NCBI GenBank assembly: GCA_963820955.1
Contig: CAWGCA010000020.1
Location: 60,478-124,477 of the forward strand
Length of the DNA: 64,000 nt
Source: CAWGCA01 sp963820955
Lineage (GTDB): Bacteria; Pseudomonadota; Gammaproteobacteria; Chromatiales; Chromatiaceae
Reading direction: 5' to 3'
Notes under the pieces: model-generated
Databases searched by the model: none
What the model saw: the letters and a program-made list of their open reading frames with translations, nothing else
Told to the model about the DNA's origin: nothing
Translations under genes and position numbers: made by a program
Shown here: positions 1-9,506 of the stretch, piece by piece
How positions within the stretch are numbered: position 1 is the stretch's first letter
Layout: every line of letters begins with the position of its first letter

Positions 1-234
1 TCCGGCTAACATATGGACAGTGGATTCTAACCGAGCCTCCAAGCCTTCCACGGCAGCCCATCCGCAGGCCCTTAGCTCGGGCAGGGTGGCAGCCGCAACT
101 GGGCTATCCTGCCGATTTCATCACCAAATATCCAGTGCTGTGGATACCTGACCCAACGCACTATACTTATCCGCCCAGGACGCCGCTTGGGTTACACTCT
201 GCCCATCAAGAGTAAACAATATCGGGACAGCAGG

Positions 235-1005
235 ATGCAGTTGATCGACTCCCACTGCCATTTTGACGATTCCTGTTTCGACAGTGACAGGGAAGCCGCT
301 TATCAACGGGCCCTTGGCGCCGGTGTGAAACGACAGATCGTCCCGTCTATCAAATCGGATTGGTGGCCCCGGGTGAGACAAATTTGTGGCCAATACCAAG
401 GGCTCCATGCGGCCTATGGATTGCATCCCATGTTCCTGTCCGAGCACCGGCAACGCGATATCATCGCGCTGGAGAACTGGATTCAGAACGAGTCACCGGT
501 AGCCATTGGCGAGTGTGGCCTGGACTTTTTCATTGCACATCCCGACCGCGAAGGCCAGCAGCGTTTTTTCGAGGCCCAGCTTGAGCTGGCGCAAAAATAT
601 AACTTACCGATTATCATCCACGCCCGCCGGGCAGTGGAGGAAGTCATCAATACCCTGCGCCGTTATCCCGGCATCCGGGGGGTACTCCACAGTTTTTCCG
701 GAAGCGAGCAGCAGGCCCGTCGCCTGATCGAATTGGGATTCCTGATGAGTTTCGGCGGCCCGATAACCTATCTTCGTGCCAAACGCCTGCGTCAGTTGGT
801 CAGCGTTCTGCCGCTGGAGGCAATCATGCTGGAAACCGATTCGCCGGATCAACCGGACACGGAGAACCGAGGGAAACGCAACGAACCTGCCCGCTTAGGC
901 CGGGTCCTGGAAGCGGTATCCACGCTGCGGCAGGCGCCGCTGGAGGAGATCGCCGAGGCCACTACCCGCAACGCCCAGAAACTCTTCGGTCTAACCGCCA
1001 CTTAA
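235..1005 (+). CDS. TatD family metal-dependent hydrolase
   Basis: Predicted cytosolic TIM-barrel metallo-hydrolase of the TatD/YjjV family (DNase or phosphoesterase type), 256 aa, close to the usual family length. Visible metal-site motifs in order are DSHCHFD at the N-terminus, GECGLDFF (Glu ligand), IIHARRA, VLHSFSG and ETDSPDQP (Asp ligand). The open frame begins upstream at 187, but the family normally starts just before the DSHCH motif, so the ATG at 235 is chosen. The exact substrate is unknown from sequence. No operon partner: the next gene is on the opposite strand. Confidence 0.93.
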   Translation: MQLIDSHCHFDDSCFDSDREAAYQRALGAGVKRQIVPSIKSDWWPRVRQICGQYQGLHAAYGLHPMFLSEHRQRDIIALENWIQNESPVAIGECGLDFFIAHPDREGQQRFFEAQLELAQKYNLPIIIHARRAVEEVINTLRRYPGIRGVLHSFSGSEQQARRLIELGFLMSFGGPITYLRAKRLRQLVSVLPLEAIMLETDSPDQPDTENRGKRNEPARLGRVLEAVSTLRQAPLEEIAEATTRNAQKLFGLTAT

Positions 1006-1125
1006 AGCAGTGTATTAATATTTCTGAGCGCCGTTTCAAAATCTCCGTGGAGAGGATTATTCGAGGACCCATCTATAGTTCCACTGCGACCGGACGGGGT
1101 CCTGAAATCGGATAAGCACATCCAT

Positions 1126-1473
1126 TCAATTCGAACTGCTCAACACTCGTATCAACCGCATACTCGCATTGAAAAAATCGTCATCCCGATGTTCGTCGCA
1201 GTTCACCTGCACGCGCCTGAGTGCTGCCCTGATCTCTACACCCTTCAGCACGTCCATTCCGGTCGCCAGTGAAAGCCCGGTTGCCAACCCCGATAACCAC
1301 TCCCGGTAGAAGAGATATTGCCCGATCGCCTCCTCCTCCCCCTGCTCCCAATCCGCAAAGACACTCAGGTAGTCCTCGCATGATTTTACGCCGTAGCCCA
1401 GGAGCGGCGGATTCTCTGCGCCGACAGAGACGAAAGACAGGGTCAGTAGCATGACGAATAGTAACTTCGTCAT
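1126..1473 (-). CDS. Small secreted hypothetical protein
   Basis: About 115 aa. The ATG at 1473 follows a strong ribosome binding site (GAAGGAGGCG) and begins a clear Sec signal peptide (MTKLLFVMLLTLSFVSVGA), so this start is preferred over the longer frame that opens at 1548. The mature part has two cysteines (GVKSCEDYL near the start, VQVNCDEH near the end) that could form a disulfide, and a small hydrophobic stretch around LSGLATGLSLATGM. It resembles small periplasmic proteins of the HdeA/Rap1a-like size class, but I do not recognise a specific family. Probably monocistronic. Confidence 0.75.
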   Translation of the reverse strand: MTKLLFVMLLTLSFVSVGAENPPLLGYGVKSCEDYLSVFADWEQGEEEAIGQYLFYREWLSGLATGLSLATGMDVLKGVEIRAALRRVQVNCDEHRDDDFFNASMRLIRVLSSSN

Positions 1474-1610
1474 CGCCTCCTTCGGAGCAAGGCAGATAGT
1501 ATTTTTTATATCCCACTGAAAAATTTTAATTGGAGACTTTTGACGCATAGACGCTACCTATATTAGAATTCCACATACCTCTAAAAAAGCAGTAAAAGGG
1601 GACTTAAGCT

Positions 1611-1751
1611 GTGATCGTAGATAATTTCACTCTGAGCGGTATTGTTACCATCCTTGCCATCGCTATCTTCCTCCTGGCCAGCGGAAATCGGACCAGGACT
1701 TCAGAAAGCCCTGAATTAACACCAACAAAAAAGCCTGATACAAAAAACTAG
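1611..1751 (+). CDS. Putative 46-aa single-pass membrane protein
   Basis: GTG start preceded by AAAAGGGGAC at a usable spacing. The translation is a short N-terminal segment, one transmembrane helix (GIVTILAIAIFLLASG), then a hydrophilic tail rich in Thr, Pro and Lys. The organisation (one helix, charged tail, own ribosome binding site) suggests a real small protein. Divergent from the secreted protein gene at 1126-1473, so the two may share a promoter region around 1480-1600. Function unknown. Confidence 0.5.
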   Translation: MIVDNFTLSGIVTILAIAIFLLASGNRTRTSESPELTPTKKPDTKN

Positions 1752-2186
1752 TTCGGATTCTCCCTGATCTTCCCCTGCCCTAGCCGCAGGGATAGAGGGT
1801 CTTCCTCATCCTGCCGAGCGTATTCACAGCGGGGGCGTTTTGCTGTGGAAAAACGGCAGCGTCAGGTGATCTGTATCCGCTTGTCCGACATTAACCAACG
1901 CTGTTCTCCACTCCCGCTTGCATCGCCTGGCCCGCCTCGGCTGTCATCAGGTAACCGAATCGATACCTGATCCGGGGTCGCCCAAAATGCTACGATCGCT
2001 TAATACCGCATTAAGGCGGATATTAGAGCCTGTTTAAACAGCATCCCATACCAACGTATAACACGGCTGGCGACTATCGTCATCGGCCCGTCTCTTCGAT
2101 CCGAGGGTTGCGGCCAGGAACTGGAATTGGAGCTACAGTTCGAAACAATCAGGCAGCCTGGTCCGCCGCTTCAAATGCTCACACAC
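1752..2186. other. Intergenic region, no gene seen
   Basis: About 430 bases between the small membrane protein and the hairpin downstream of the sulfur-globule-like gene. No convincing reading frame with a start site and family signature on either strand. Short open frames on the plus strand after 2108 run antisense into the sulfur-globule-like gene and look like shadows. Confidence 0.5.
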
Positions 2187-2219
2187 AGCAGGGCCAACGG
2201 AATCCCCGCTGGCCCTGCT
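2187..2219 (-). terminator. Hairpin downstream of the sulfur-globule-like gene
   Basis: Perfect 10-bp inverted repeat AGCAGGGCCA / TGGCCCTGCT separated by 13 nt, about 65 nt past the stop codon of the minus-strand gene at 2285-2620. There is no strong U-run after it, so it could be a terminator, an mRNA 3'-end stabilising stem, or both. Confidence 0.5.
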
Positions 2220-2284
2220 CTGCTGAACATCGATCTTACAAGGATTTCTTGCTCCTAGCAGACTCCTATCTCCTATACCGCAAG

Positions 2285-2620
2285 TTATTTCTCCGCGACT
2301 TGAGGTGCCGATGCTACCGGAAGCGTTGGCCTCACAGGATATCGGTACACGGGATAAGCGCCGTAGTGGGCATAGTATGGATAGCCCCCGTAAAAGGGAT
2401 ATGGCCGATGATAGGCGTATCTGCCGAAGCCGGGATAACCCCATCCATAGTATCCAGGATGATGGCCCCAGCCATAGTATCCGGGATAGCCCCAGCCCCC
2501 GCCTCCGAAATGGAAGCCGAAGCCACTGCCAAACCCGAAGAAAAACGCGTGTGATTGAGAGGGTATCGCCAACAGCAATGTCGCGAGCATTGCGGAGGTA
2601 ATAGTAGACAACGCTTTCAT
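2285..2620 (-). CDS. Sulfur globule-like Gly/Tyr/Pro-rich secreted protein
   Basis: 111 aa. Sec signal peptide (MKALSTITSAMLATLLLAIPSQSHA) followed by a low-complexity mature region dominated by Gly, Tyr, Phe, Trp and Pro, with repeats such as GYYGWG and PGYYGWGYPG. This composition and size match the envelope proteins of periplasmic sulfur globules (SgpA/SgpB type) in purple and other sulfur-oxidising gammaproteobacteria. Start supported by a near-perfect ribosome binding site (AGGAGGTAGATT before ATG), fitting an abundant structural protein. Inference: coats intracellular sulfur deposits. Alternative: a generic Gly/Tyr-rich cell-envelope protein. No sulfur-oxidation genes lie next to it. 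Confidence 0.8.
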   Translation of the reverse strand: MKALSTITSAMLATLLLAIPSQSHAFFFGFGSGFGFHFGGGGWGYPGYYGWGHHPGYYGWGYPGFGRYAYHRPYPFYGGYPYYAHYGAYPVYRYPVRPTLPVASAPQVAEK

Positions 2621-3013
2621 AATCTACCTCCTGCGTCCTGACAGCTCTGAAATCTCCTTTCTTCAATCCTTACTGGAATTCCATTTCCATAATTAAATTA
2701 TTAATAATATCCTGATATTTTCAAATCAACAGATTTAATCTCCGGTATCACTCAATCTTGCGTTTACCCCAAGAAATCTCTTCGCGGCGCTGAATATCAA
2801 AAAACGGGTTCACCAATAAAAAAAGGCGCATACGAGAAACCATATGCACCTTCATCATTGGCAGTTAACGAATACTTACCGCCAGCAAACAGGGGATTTT
2901 TCTGTAATTTATTTCTATTCTAAATTGACCGATGCTTTAAAACCGCTCCCTATCACGTTTTGGGGCAAAATCCGCACCCCTGCGCCCACCGCCTCGTTGG
3001 GTCGCACACCTTC
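2621..3013. other. AT-rich upstream region of the sulfur-globule-like gene
   Basis: Contains the ribosome binding site of the minus-strand gene and, around 2690-2750, a very AT-rich stretch (AATTAAATTATTAATAATAT) likely to hold its promoter. A plus-strand open frame from 2844 has no recognisable family or signal and is judged spurious. Confidence 0.45.
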
Positions 3014-3217
3014 TCAGGTATCACTTCTAACAGCATCATACTCGCTTGTTTCCCCTAGCAACGATGCCCACATGGCATTTTGCTGGGTAAAACGTCTGGA
3101 GTGTTTTTTTGCGTCGTATGAATATGGACAATCCTCAGGTCGCCAATCGCAGGCAACCCCTTGCACTATCTCATGGTCACAGACAACACAAACACTTTCT
3201 GTGACATTTTTTGACAT
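3014..3217 (-). CDS. Small Cys-rich hypothetical protein
   Basis: 67 aa with CVVCDHEIVQGVACDWRPEDC, giving C-x2-C and two further cysteines that could bind a metal. Preceded by AGGGAGAATTGCAAAA before the ATG, a usable ribosome binding site. The protein is hydrophilic with no signal peptide. I do not recognise the family. A longer plus-strand frame overlaps it but looks less protein-like. Confidence 0.4.
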   Translation of the reverse strand: MSKNVTESVCVVCDHEIVQGVACDWRPEDCPYSYDAKKHSRRFTQQNAMWASLLGETSEYDAVRSDT

Positions 3218-3751
3218 TTTTGCAATTCTCCCTTTTTAGTCGCGTCTGATTGGTTTTACTACACTATCTATTATGGACCAAGGATGAGAATAATCCAATG
3301 GTTTCATTGATTCAGATCATTATATTTTACTGTTATCTGACTGATGAGAAAGAAATTCATACCCTCATAGATGAAAGAATTTAATTCCCTATAAGGCTCT
3401 GGAGATAAACTGGAACAGCACCGAACAAAATGCAACATAGTTACCACCAGGTTCATATTCCGGGTCATGATTTCCAATATTGTTGCATATTAACAACATA
3501 TGTCTCATAAATGCTACTTCGCTTCCTGAAAAGGCCCCTGATCCGGGGTGTTCTTGACACCGCCCTCGACGCCTGGAGGCTGCGGATGTTGGCGTTTTTC
3601 CCGGCATCGAGACCACCCTGCTACGATTCGCGGTCTCTCTGGAACAGAATCTGATATTCTGAATCTATAAAATACGCTGTTTTCTCCATCAGGTGAGCGC
3701 TTTAGCCCCAACGAACCTGACATCTGACTATCGCTGCTGCTTATAAAACCC
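3218..3751. other. Intergenic region, no gene seen
   Basis: About 530 bases, AT-rich up to about 3520, then more GC-rich. It holds short frames on the minus strand (3389-3616, 3514-3813) without start-site or family support. Probably includes the promoter of the hybrid kinase that starts at 3752. Confidence 0.4.
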
Positions 3752-6177
3752 ATGAATATAAGAACAAAACACGGGTTGGTTTTTGCTCTGGCCCTGGCGA
3801 TAACCCTCGGCATCGGATTGTATGCCTTCGATTTCTACTCCCGTGCCACCTCCCGAGCAGCAAAGCTCTATGACCACTCGGCTCGGATCGAGACGGCCAG
3901 CCTTACGGCCCAGGTTCATTTCAAGAAACAGGTTCAGGAGTGGAAGAACATCCTGCTGCGGGGCCAAGAGCGCGCGCTCTACGACCAGTATTTAGGACAG
4001 TTCTTCGATCAGGAAGAACTGACCCGCAGCGCCATTGAAGATCTCATCGACATACTGAAGGAGCAACCCGACGCAAAAAAGACGGCGCAGGAATTCCTGG
4101 CGGCCCATCTACGGCTCGGGAAAGAGTACCGCAAGGCCTTGCGCCTCTACGATGCCACAGCGGCCACTCCCCATCTTGCCGTCGATCGACAAGTCCGCGG
4201 CATCGATCGTGAACCCACCGATCTGCTGGACAAGGTGGTTGCTTCCGCAACTTCCTATAAGGCCAGACAACTCGCCGCAATCGCGACCACGGTGGCTCGG
4301 GTTGAAAGAAATATCCTGATTATCGTGATCACCACCATGACCGCGGCCGTTATACTGATCCTGTGGCTGCTTGACCGCTCGGTTGGCCGCCCCATCGCCA
4401 CAGCCACTGCGGTTGCCAAGAGAATCTCGGAAGGTGATCTCTCCAATAAAATTGAAATCAAGGGGCGGGACGAGGCCGGGCAACTACTTCAAGCGCTTGA
4501 CACCATGCAGTCAAGCCTCGCCAAGTATCAGAAATCCCTGCGCCAGGGCGAGGAACGCACCCGGCTGTTGCTGGACTCCTCCGGCGAGGGGATCTATGGA
4601 GTGGACCTGAAGGGTCATTGCACATTCTGCAACCCTACCGCACTAAGGCTGCTTGGTTATAAGAACAACTCGCAACTCCTCGGGCGACAGATCCACGATA
4701 TGATGCACCACACACGCCCGGACGGTTCCCGCTGCCCCATCGAAAAGTGCAAGGCTTCTCAGACCTATCGTGACGGTCGACCAGCGCACGTGGATGACGA
4801 GGTATTCTGGCGCCCGGATGGCAGCAGTTTCCCGGTGGAATACCGCTCTCACCCCATTCGACAGGAGGGTAGACTGATTGGTGCCGTGGTGACTTTTTCA
4901 GACATCACCGAGCGAAAACGGACACTGGGTGCCTTGAATAAGGCCCATGCCGATTTGGAAAAAGAGCGTTCCCTGCTCGCGAAACGGGTAGATAAACGCA
5001 CCAGAGAGTTACACTTGGCCAACACGGAACTGGCACGCATCGCCCGGGCAAAGGATGAGTTCCTGGCAATCATGAGCCACGAGTTGAGAACTCCTCTCAC
5101 TGCAATCCTCGGCATTTCCGAGATGCTGGGGATCGGATGTACGGTTCCCTGAACGAGCAGCAGGCAAAAGCCGTTGAAACCGTTCACGAAAGTGGCAACC
5201 ATCTTCTCTCATTGATCAATGATGTTCTCGACGTAGTAAAGATGGATGCGGGCAAAATGAAACTGGCATGGGACGCAGTGCCAGTGGAACAACTGTGTGA
5301 GGCCAGCCTGCGCTTGATACACCAATCTGCTCTGCGCAAGCACATATCCGTTTCCTCCAGTATTGACCCACGGGTGCGTGGGGTTTCGGGCGACAGCCGC
5401 CGCCTTAAACAACTGCTGGTCAACCTGCTCGGCAACGCCGTCAAGTTCACGCCGGAAGGGAAAGAAATTGGGCTGGAGGTTGAAGGTGATCCAAAACGTA
5501 AGCGTGTCTGTTTCAGTGTTTGGGACACGGGGATAGGCATCCCCGAAGAACAACAACACAGATTGTTCAAGCCATTTGTGCAATTGGACAGCCGGATTGC
5601 CCGCGAATACAACGGAACCGGACTGGGCCTCACCCTTGTCTACAGCATAGCCGAGTTGCATGGAGGCAGCGTTAGCCTGGAGAGCGCCCTGGGTAAAGGC
5701 AGTCGTTTCAATATTTATCTACCCTGGGAGTCAGAAACCGGGTTACTTCCCAAGCTCGAATCAGAACCGGGACAAGCAGAAAAGGCCCTTGCCGAAAACG
5801 GATTCAAAGGCTGCAGAATTCTGTTGGCTGAGGACAACCGAGCCAACGCCACCATGCTGGCTGCCTATCTGGAGCAGAAGGATTATCAGGTAACCACCGT
5901 ACGGGACGGTGTGGAAGCGATCGCGGCCGCTTTGGACACCCACCCGGACATCATCCTCATGGATGTTCAACTACCCACTATGAATGGCCTGGAAGCGACG
6001 CGAAAAATACGTGCCCATCCGACTATGGCGAATACACCGATAATCGCATTGACGGCGCTGGCGATGCCCGGTGACCGGGAACGCTGCCTGGAGGCGGGCA
6101 TCAGCGACTATATGAGCAAGCCGGTTGGGGTGAAGGAACTGCATCAGAAAATCCAGCAATGGCTGTTGCGCACCTGA
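3752..6177 (+). pseudogene. Hybrid sensor histidine kinase with receiver domain, frameshifted
   Basis: Two overlapping frames (3752-5152 and 5137-6177) together make one protein of about 808 aa. Domains in order: transmembrane helix (about residues 10-27), periplasmic sensor region, second helix (about 185-208), HAMP, PAS (about 270-385, with FSDITERK at its end), coiled coil, and HisKA with the H-box MSHELRTPL. The frame then stops in the middle of HisKA. The second frame resumes with the rest of HisKA, HATPase (NAVKFTP, DTGIGIP, GTGLGLTL) and a receiver domain (LLAEDN, IILMDVQLPTMNG, K of MSKPV). A single missing base near 5135-5138 restores one frame. It is either a broken gene or a sequencing indel. 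Convergent with the chemoreceptor, 7 nt apart. Confidence 0.88.
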
Positions 6178-6184
6178 CAACGCA

Positions 6185-8572
6185 TCAATGCTCACGCACC
6201 TTTTTTTCCACTTTTTCCAGCAGATTGATAATTTGTCTCGACAGGGGGTCGACCTGCAGATAGACCTGCTCGGCCTTCTCTCGCTGCCCCGCCTCCTGCA
6301 GTGAAACGATTTCCTTGATGATCCGGTGCAACTCTTGGTGCGGCATCTCCAACTCTTTCATTTCCGGGATGTGGTTGTACTTATTCAGCCCTTCGCCGTA
6401 ATACCATTTCCCCAAAACGCACTCGCGGTGGGAAACCGCCTCCTGTTGACTCAACGCATGACTGCCATCCAGGAAACCTCGCAGCCGCGCCTTCCAGGCC
6501 AAGTGAGCAGATTTCGCGGTCTCAAAATGAAAACTGTCATCACCTGTCAACTTGAACTGCTGAACCGCCTCCTGCAACTGCGAGGCCAGTTTTCCCAAAT
6601 ACTCAGTGGTGTGAACGGTTTCATGGGAGTGATGGGCCGCGTCCTTGCTGCCCTGGCTGATTCTGACGATGCAGCGGTTAATATCTTCGGCCACCGTACT
6701 CTGCTGGTTAGAGGCGGTGGCGATCTGGGTATTCATCTCGTTGATTGTCCCGATGGCCTCGGTAATCGCCTCCAGTGACTGCCGGGCCCGGTTTGCCTGC
6801 TGAACATTGGCATCGGCCTTCTCCCGACCCGCCTCCATAGCCGCAACCGCATCGCGGGCACCATCCTGGAGCTGGCCGATCATCTGTTCTATCTCTATCG
6901 TCGAGTCCTGGGTGCGATTCGCCAGGTGACGCACCTCGTCGGCGACGACCGCAAATCCCCGCCCCTGATCTCCTGCCCGGGCTGCCTCGATGGCGGCATT
7001 GAGTGCCAGCAGGTTGGTTTGTTCAGCAACCCCTTTGATCACGTCGAGGACCGAACCAATCCGCTCACTCGCTTCACCCACCTGGGCAATCACCTCCGCG
7101 GTGCTGCTGACATCTTCACTCAATGACTGAATGGATGATGCGGTCTGTTTGACAATGGCGTGACCCTGTTCAGCCTCCACTCTGGCGGCCTCGGCAGCCG
7201 CTTCCGCACTGGTGGCATTGCGGGCCACCCCGCTGATGGTCGCTGCCATCTCGGTGACCGCAGCGGCCACCTGTTCGGTCTCGGCCTGCTGTTCCAGTAC
7301 CTTGCCACTGATAACATTCGTGCTTTCCTCGGTTTGGACCACTGCCGAGATCACCTCGCTCGTGGCCCTGGCGGTGTGCCGAACAAGGTCCTGAATCCGC
7401 GCGATAAAGGTGTTGAAATTTTCGGACAATAGTCCAATTTCATCACGGCTTGCGACCTGCAGCCGCTTGGTAAGATCACCCTCTCCCTGGGCGATTTCGT
7501 GCATGGCGAGGGCAACCTGTCGCAAAGAGTTGGTGATAAACCTTCCAGAGAGCCAGGCCAGTCCGGCACCCACCAGCAGGCCGATCAGCATCAACATGCC
7601 AACCAGACGCGTCGTTGTCGCAGCTTCGTCCAGCAGTTCCAGGCTAGTTCGACTGATGGCCTGTACCTGCCGATCAACCAGGGATCGAAGCTGGGTTTCT
7701 ATCGCCTGGAACAGCGGACCTACCTCACTGCTCACGATCCAGGCGTCTGTACGCCATTTTGCACCACCGTGGATTTCCTTGAGTGCGACTACATTATCTT
7801 TGTACTGCGCCAGGATGGTCCTGATCTGAGCCAGCGAATCCGACTGATCCAGGGTAAGATCGTCTCCGTAGCCGGAAAGCTTATCCAGCAGCTCCTCACT
7901 GCGATTAAGATAGAGGTCCAGATCCGCCAGGGTAGAATCGGTGCGGAAGGCGAGATATCCGCGAACCCCGTTCATGACATTGCTCCAGACATAGCGCAGT
8001 TCTGCAATATCCATCAACAGGGGCTTTCGCATTTCGTCTGCCTCTTCCTCCTCTTCAGAGGCAATCATTTGATAGTTGAGTTGCGCCATTTGGCGGCTTA
8101 ACGGATTGAGTTTGCTATTGGCATAGGCGATTCCCGGGAACATCTTTTCGAAACTGACGGCCAGCTCGATCAACCGATCCCCCAGGACTCGGAAATCGGA
8201 CAACCCCTTTTCCAGTTCGCCGGTCAGTCGCACGGATTCGGAGTCCAACCGCACCGCAGGGAGTTGCTTGAGCTCAACAAGCAGTTTTTCCGCATCATCC
8301 AATTTCTGCAAATATCCGCTCTTATGGATCTCCTCTTTGGTGGAGAGGAAGAATCCCAGTGCACTGACCGATTGATGAACGCGGGTTTCCAGATCTTTCG
8401 ACAGCAGAGCGGCCGGTTGATGCTCTTTCACCACCTTCCCCACACCGGTCTTTACCTCGGAGAACCGGATCAACGCCAGACTGGATACGGCGGCCAAAAT
8501 CAACAGCACTATCAGGAAGCCCAACCAAATTTTGTGCCTGATTCCAAAAGTCCCGAGTCGCGTCACTCTCAT
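6185..8572 (-). CDS. Methyl-accepting chemotaxis protein with C-terminal CZB domain
   Basis: 795 aa inner-membrane chemoreceptor. Transmembrane helix near residues 15-35, a large four-helix-type periplasmic sensor domain, second helix near 322-345, HAMP, then the cytoplasmic signalling hairpin with the highly conserved tip (GVAEQTNLLALNAAIEAARA). The last ~110 residues form a chemoreceptor zinc-binding (CZB) domain, with the typical SAHLAWKARL, ECVLGKWYYGEG and MPHQELHRII segments that supply His, Cys and two His ligands. CZB domains are known to bind zinc tightly and to sense zinc or chlorine oxidants. No che genes are nearby, so this is an orphan receptor feeding a distant array. Confidence 0.95.
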   Translation of the reverse strand: MRVTRLGTFGIRHKIWLGFLIVLLILAAVSSLALIRFSEVKTGVGKVVKEHQPAALLSKDLETRVHQSVSALGFFLSTKEEIHKSGYLQKLDDAEKLLVELKQLPAVRLDSESVRLTGELEKGLSDFRVLGDRLIELAVSFEKMFPGIAYANSKLNPLSRQMAQLNYQMIASEEEEEADEMRKPLLMDIAELRYVWSNVMNGVRGYLAFRTDSTLADLDLYLNRSEELLDKLSGYGDDLTLDQSDSLAQIRTILAQYKDNVVALKEIHGGAKWRTDAWIVSSEVGPLFQAIETQLRSLVDRQVQAISRTSLELLDEAATTTRLVGMLMLIGLLVGAGLAWLSGRFITNSLRQVALAMHEIAQGEGDLTKRLQVASRDEIGLLSENFNTFIARIQDLVRHTARATSEVISAVVQTEESTNVISGKVLEQQAETEQVAAAVTEMAATISGVARNATSAEAAAEAARVEAEQGHAIVKQTASSIQSLSEDVSSTAEVIAQVGEASERIGSVLDVIKGVAEQTNLLALNAAIEAARAGDQGRGFAVVADEVRHLANRTQDSTIEIEQMIGQLQDGARDAVAAMEAGREKADANVQQANRARQSLEAITEAIGTINEMNTQIATASNQQSTVAEDINRCIVRISQGSKDAAHHSHETVHTTEYLGKLASQLQEAVQQFKLTGDDSFHFETAKSAHLAWKARLRGFLDGSHALSQQEAVSHRECVLGKWYYGEGLNKYNHIPEMKELEMPHQELHRIIKEIVSLQEAGQREKAEQVYLQVDPLSRQIINLLEKVEKKVREH

Positions 8573-8870
8573 TGCTCATCTCCGCAGTTCCCACCGGTGC
8601 CGGGACAGAACCCCATCTGCCGATTGAAGTTACATCCGAAACCTTAAGTTTCTCGGCCGACGACAGCATGTCTTTAACCCTCTAGCGTTGGATCCTCTAC
8701 GCTCAGAATTCAGCTTACCAATTGAATTAACGTAAAATATGATAGAAATAGCTGCATATCAGAGGGGAACCAATGGCGCCCCTTTTATAAGCTGCGCCAG
8801 GGGGTGCGGAGGGGGGAAAGAATGGGGCATCGCTGCTTATTGGAGGTGCCTCAGCGAGGCCTGCACTTAT

Positions 8871-9021
8871 GGGTACTTCGAAAAATCCCTTCCATGGGAT
8901 TTTTCGATACAGCGATCGAAACGCGCGATTTTCGATCTACTTCATTTTCATGCGCTTACGCGAACGAAAACAGTGGCGCATCCCTGCAGCACACGGACAC
9001 CTCAAATTTTTCGAGGTGCCC
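8871..9021. mobile_element. MITE-like element family A, copy 1
   Basis: 151 bp with imperfect terminal inverted repeats (GGGTACTTCGAAAAAT at the left; GGGCACCTCGAAAAAT read inward from the right, here one base different). It is flanked by a perfect 4-bp direct repeat TTAT (8867-8870 and 9022-9025). Internal palindromes lie near both ends. The same element recurs at 37904-38054 and, inverted, at 53477-53627. No coding capacity, so it must have been mobilised by a transposase in trans. It sits between the chemoreceptor start and the 3' end of the gene at 9073. Confidence 0.9.
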
Positions 9022-9072
9022 TTATGTTTCGGCCAGCATCTCGTGTAGCCCGACTAGTGGGCCATGCGGTGG

Positions 9073-9375
9073 TTATCTCGTTCCCGGAACAACCCCCTCC
9101 ATCATGCGCATCGGGTTGACTCTCTCCATCTGCCTTGTTCCCTCGACTACCGAGCGACCCATACCCTCCATATGTCCTTCCATCTTCTCTACGGCCACCC
9201 GCATCGCCGTTATTTCCCTGTTCATGGACGATACCTGCTCGGTCATCTGTCCCATCAACTGGCCCATCGTCCCCATGTGGCTGACCATCCGATAAAAAAG
9301 GGTGCCGCCAGCCAGAACGACAAAAAGCAGTGTAATTACTGCGAGTGACAACCAGAATCTGTTAATATTTGACAC
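9073..9375 (-). CDS. Small membrane-anchored coiled-coil protein
   Basis: 100 aa. N-terminal transmembrane helix (about residues 8-30, FWLSLAVITLLFVVLAGGTLFY) followed by a Met/Gln/Glu-rich region (MGTMGQLMGQMTEQVSS, VEKMEGHMEGMGRSV) predicted to be coiled coil. Topology suggests a single-pass inner-membrane protein with a soluble helical domain. Divergent from the Lon-related gene at 9507, 131 bp apart. Function unknown. Confidence 0.65.
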   Translation of the reverse strand: MSNINRFWLSLAVITLLFVVLAGGTLFYRMVSHMGTMGQLMGQMTEQVSSMNREITAMRVAVEKMEGHMEGMGRSVVEGTRQMERVNPMRMMEGVVPGTR

Positions 9376-9506
9376 CTGTTCTTTCCTCGTTGGTGGACCG
9401 TAACAACATACCGCCCAATTATAACTCCCCTTCGTTGATCGTCCGTGAGTGACTCCTTGCTGATTCTGTCAATCTCATCCTATCTATACTGAAAGGTAGA
9501 AAAAAA

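Noticed and set aside
2844..3239. 131-aa open frame on the plus strand
   Set aside because: No ribosome binding site, no signal or family pattern, and overlaps a more plausible Cys-rich minus-strand ORF.
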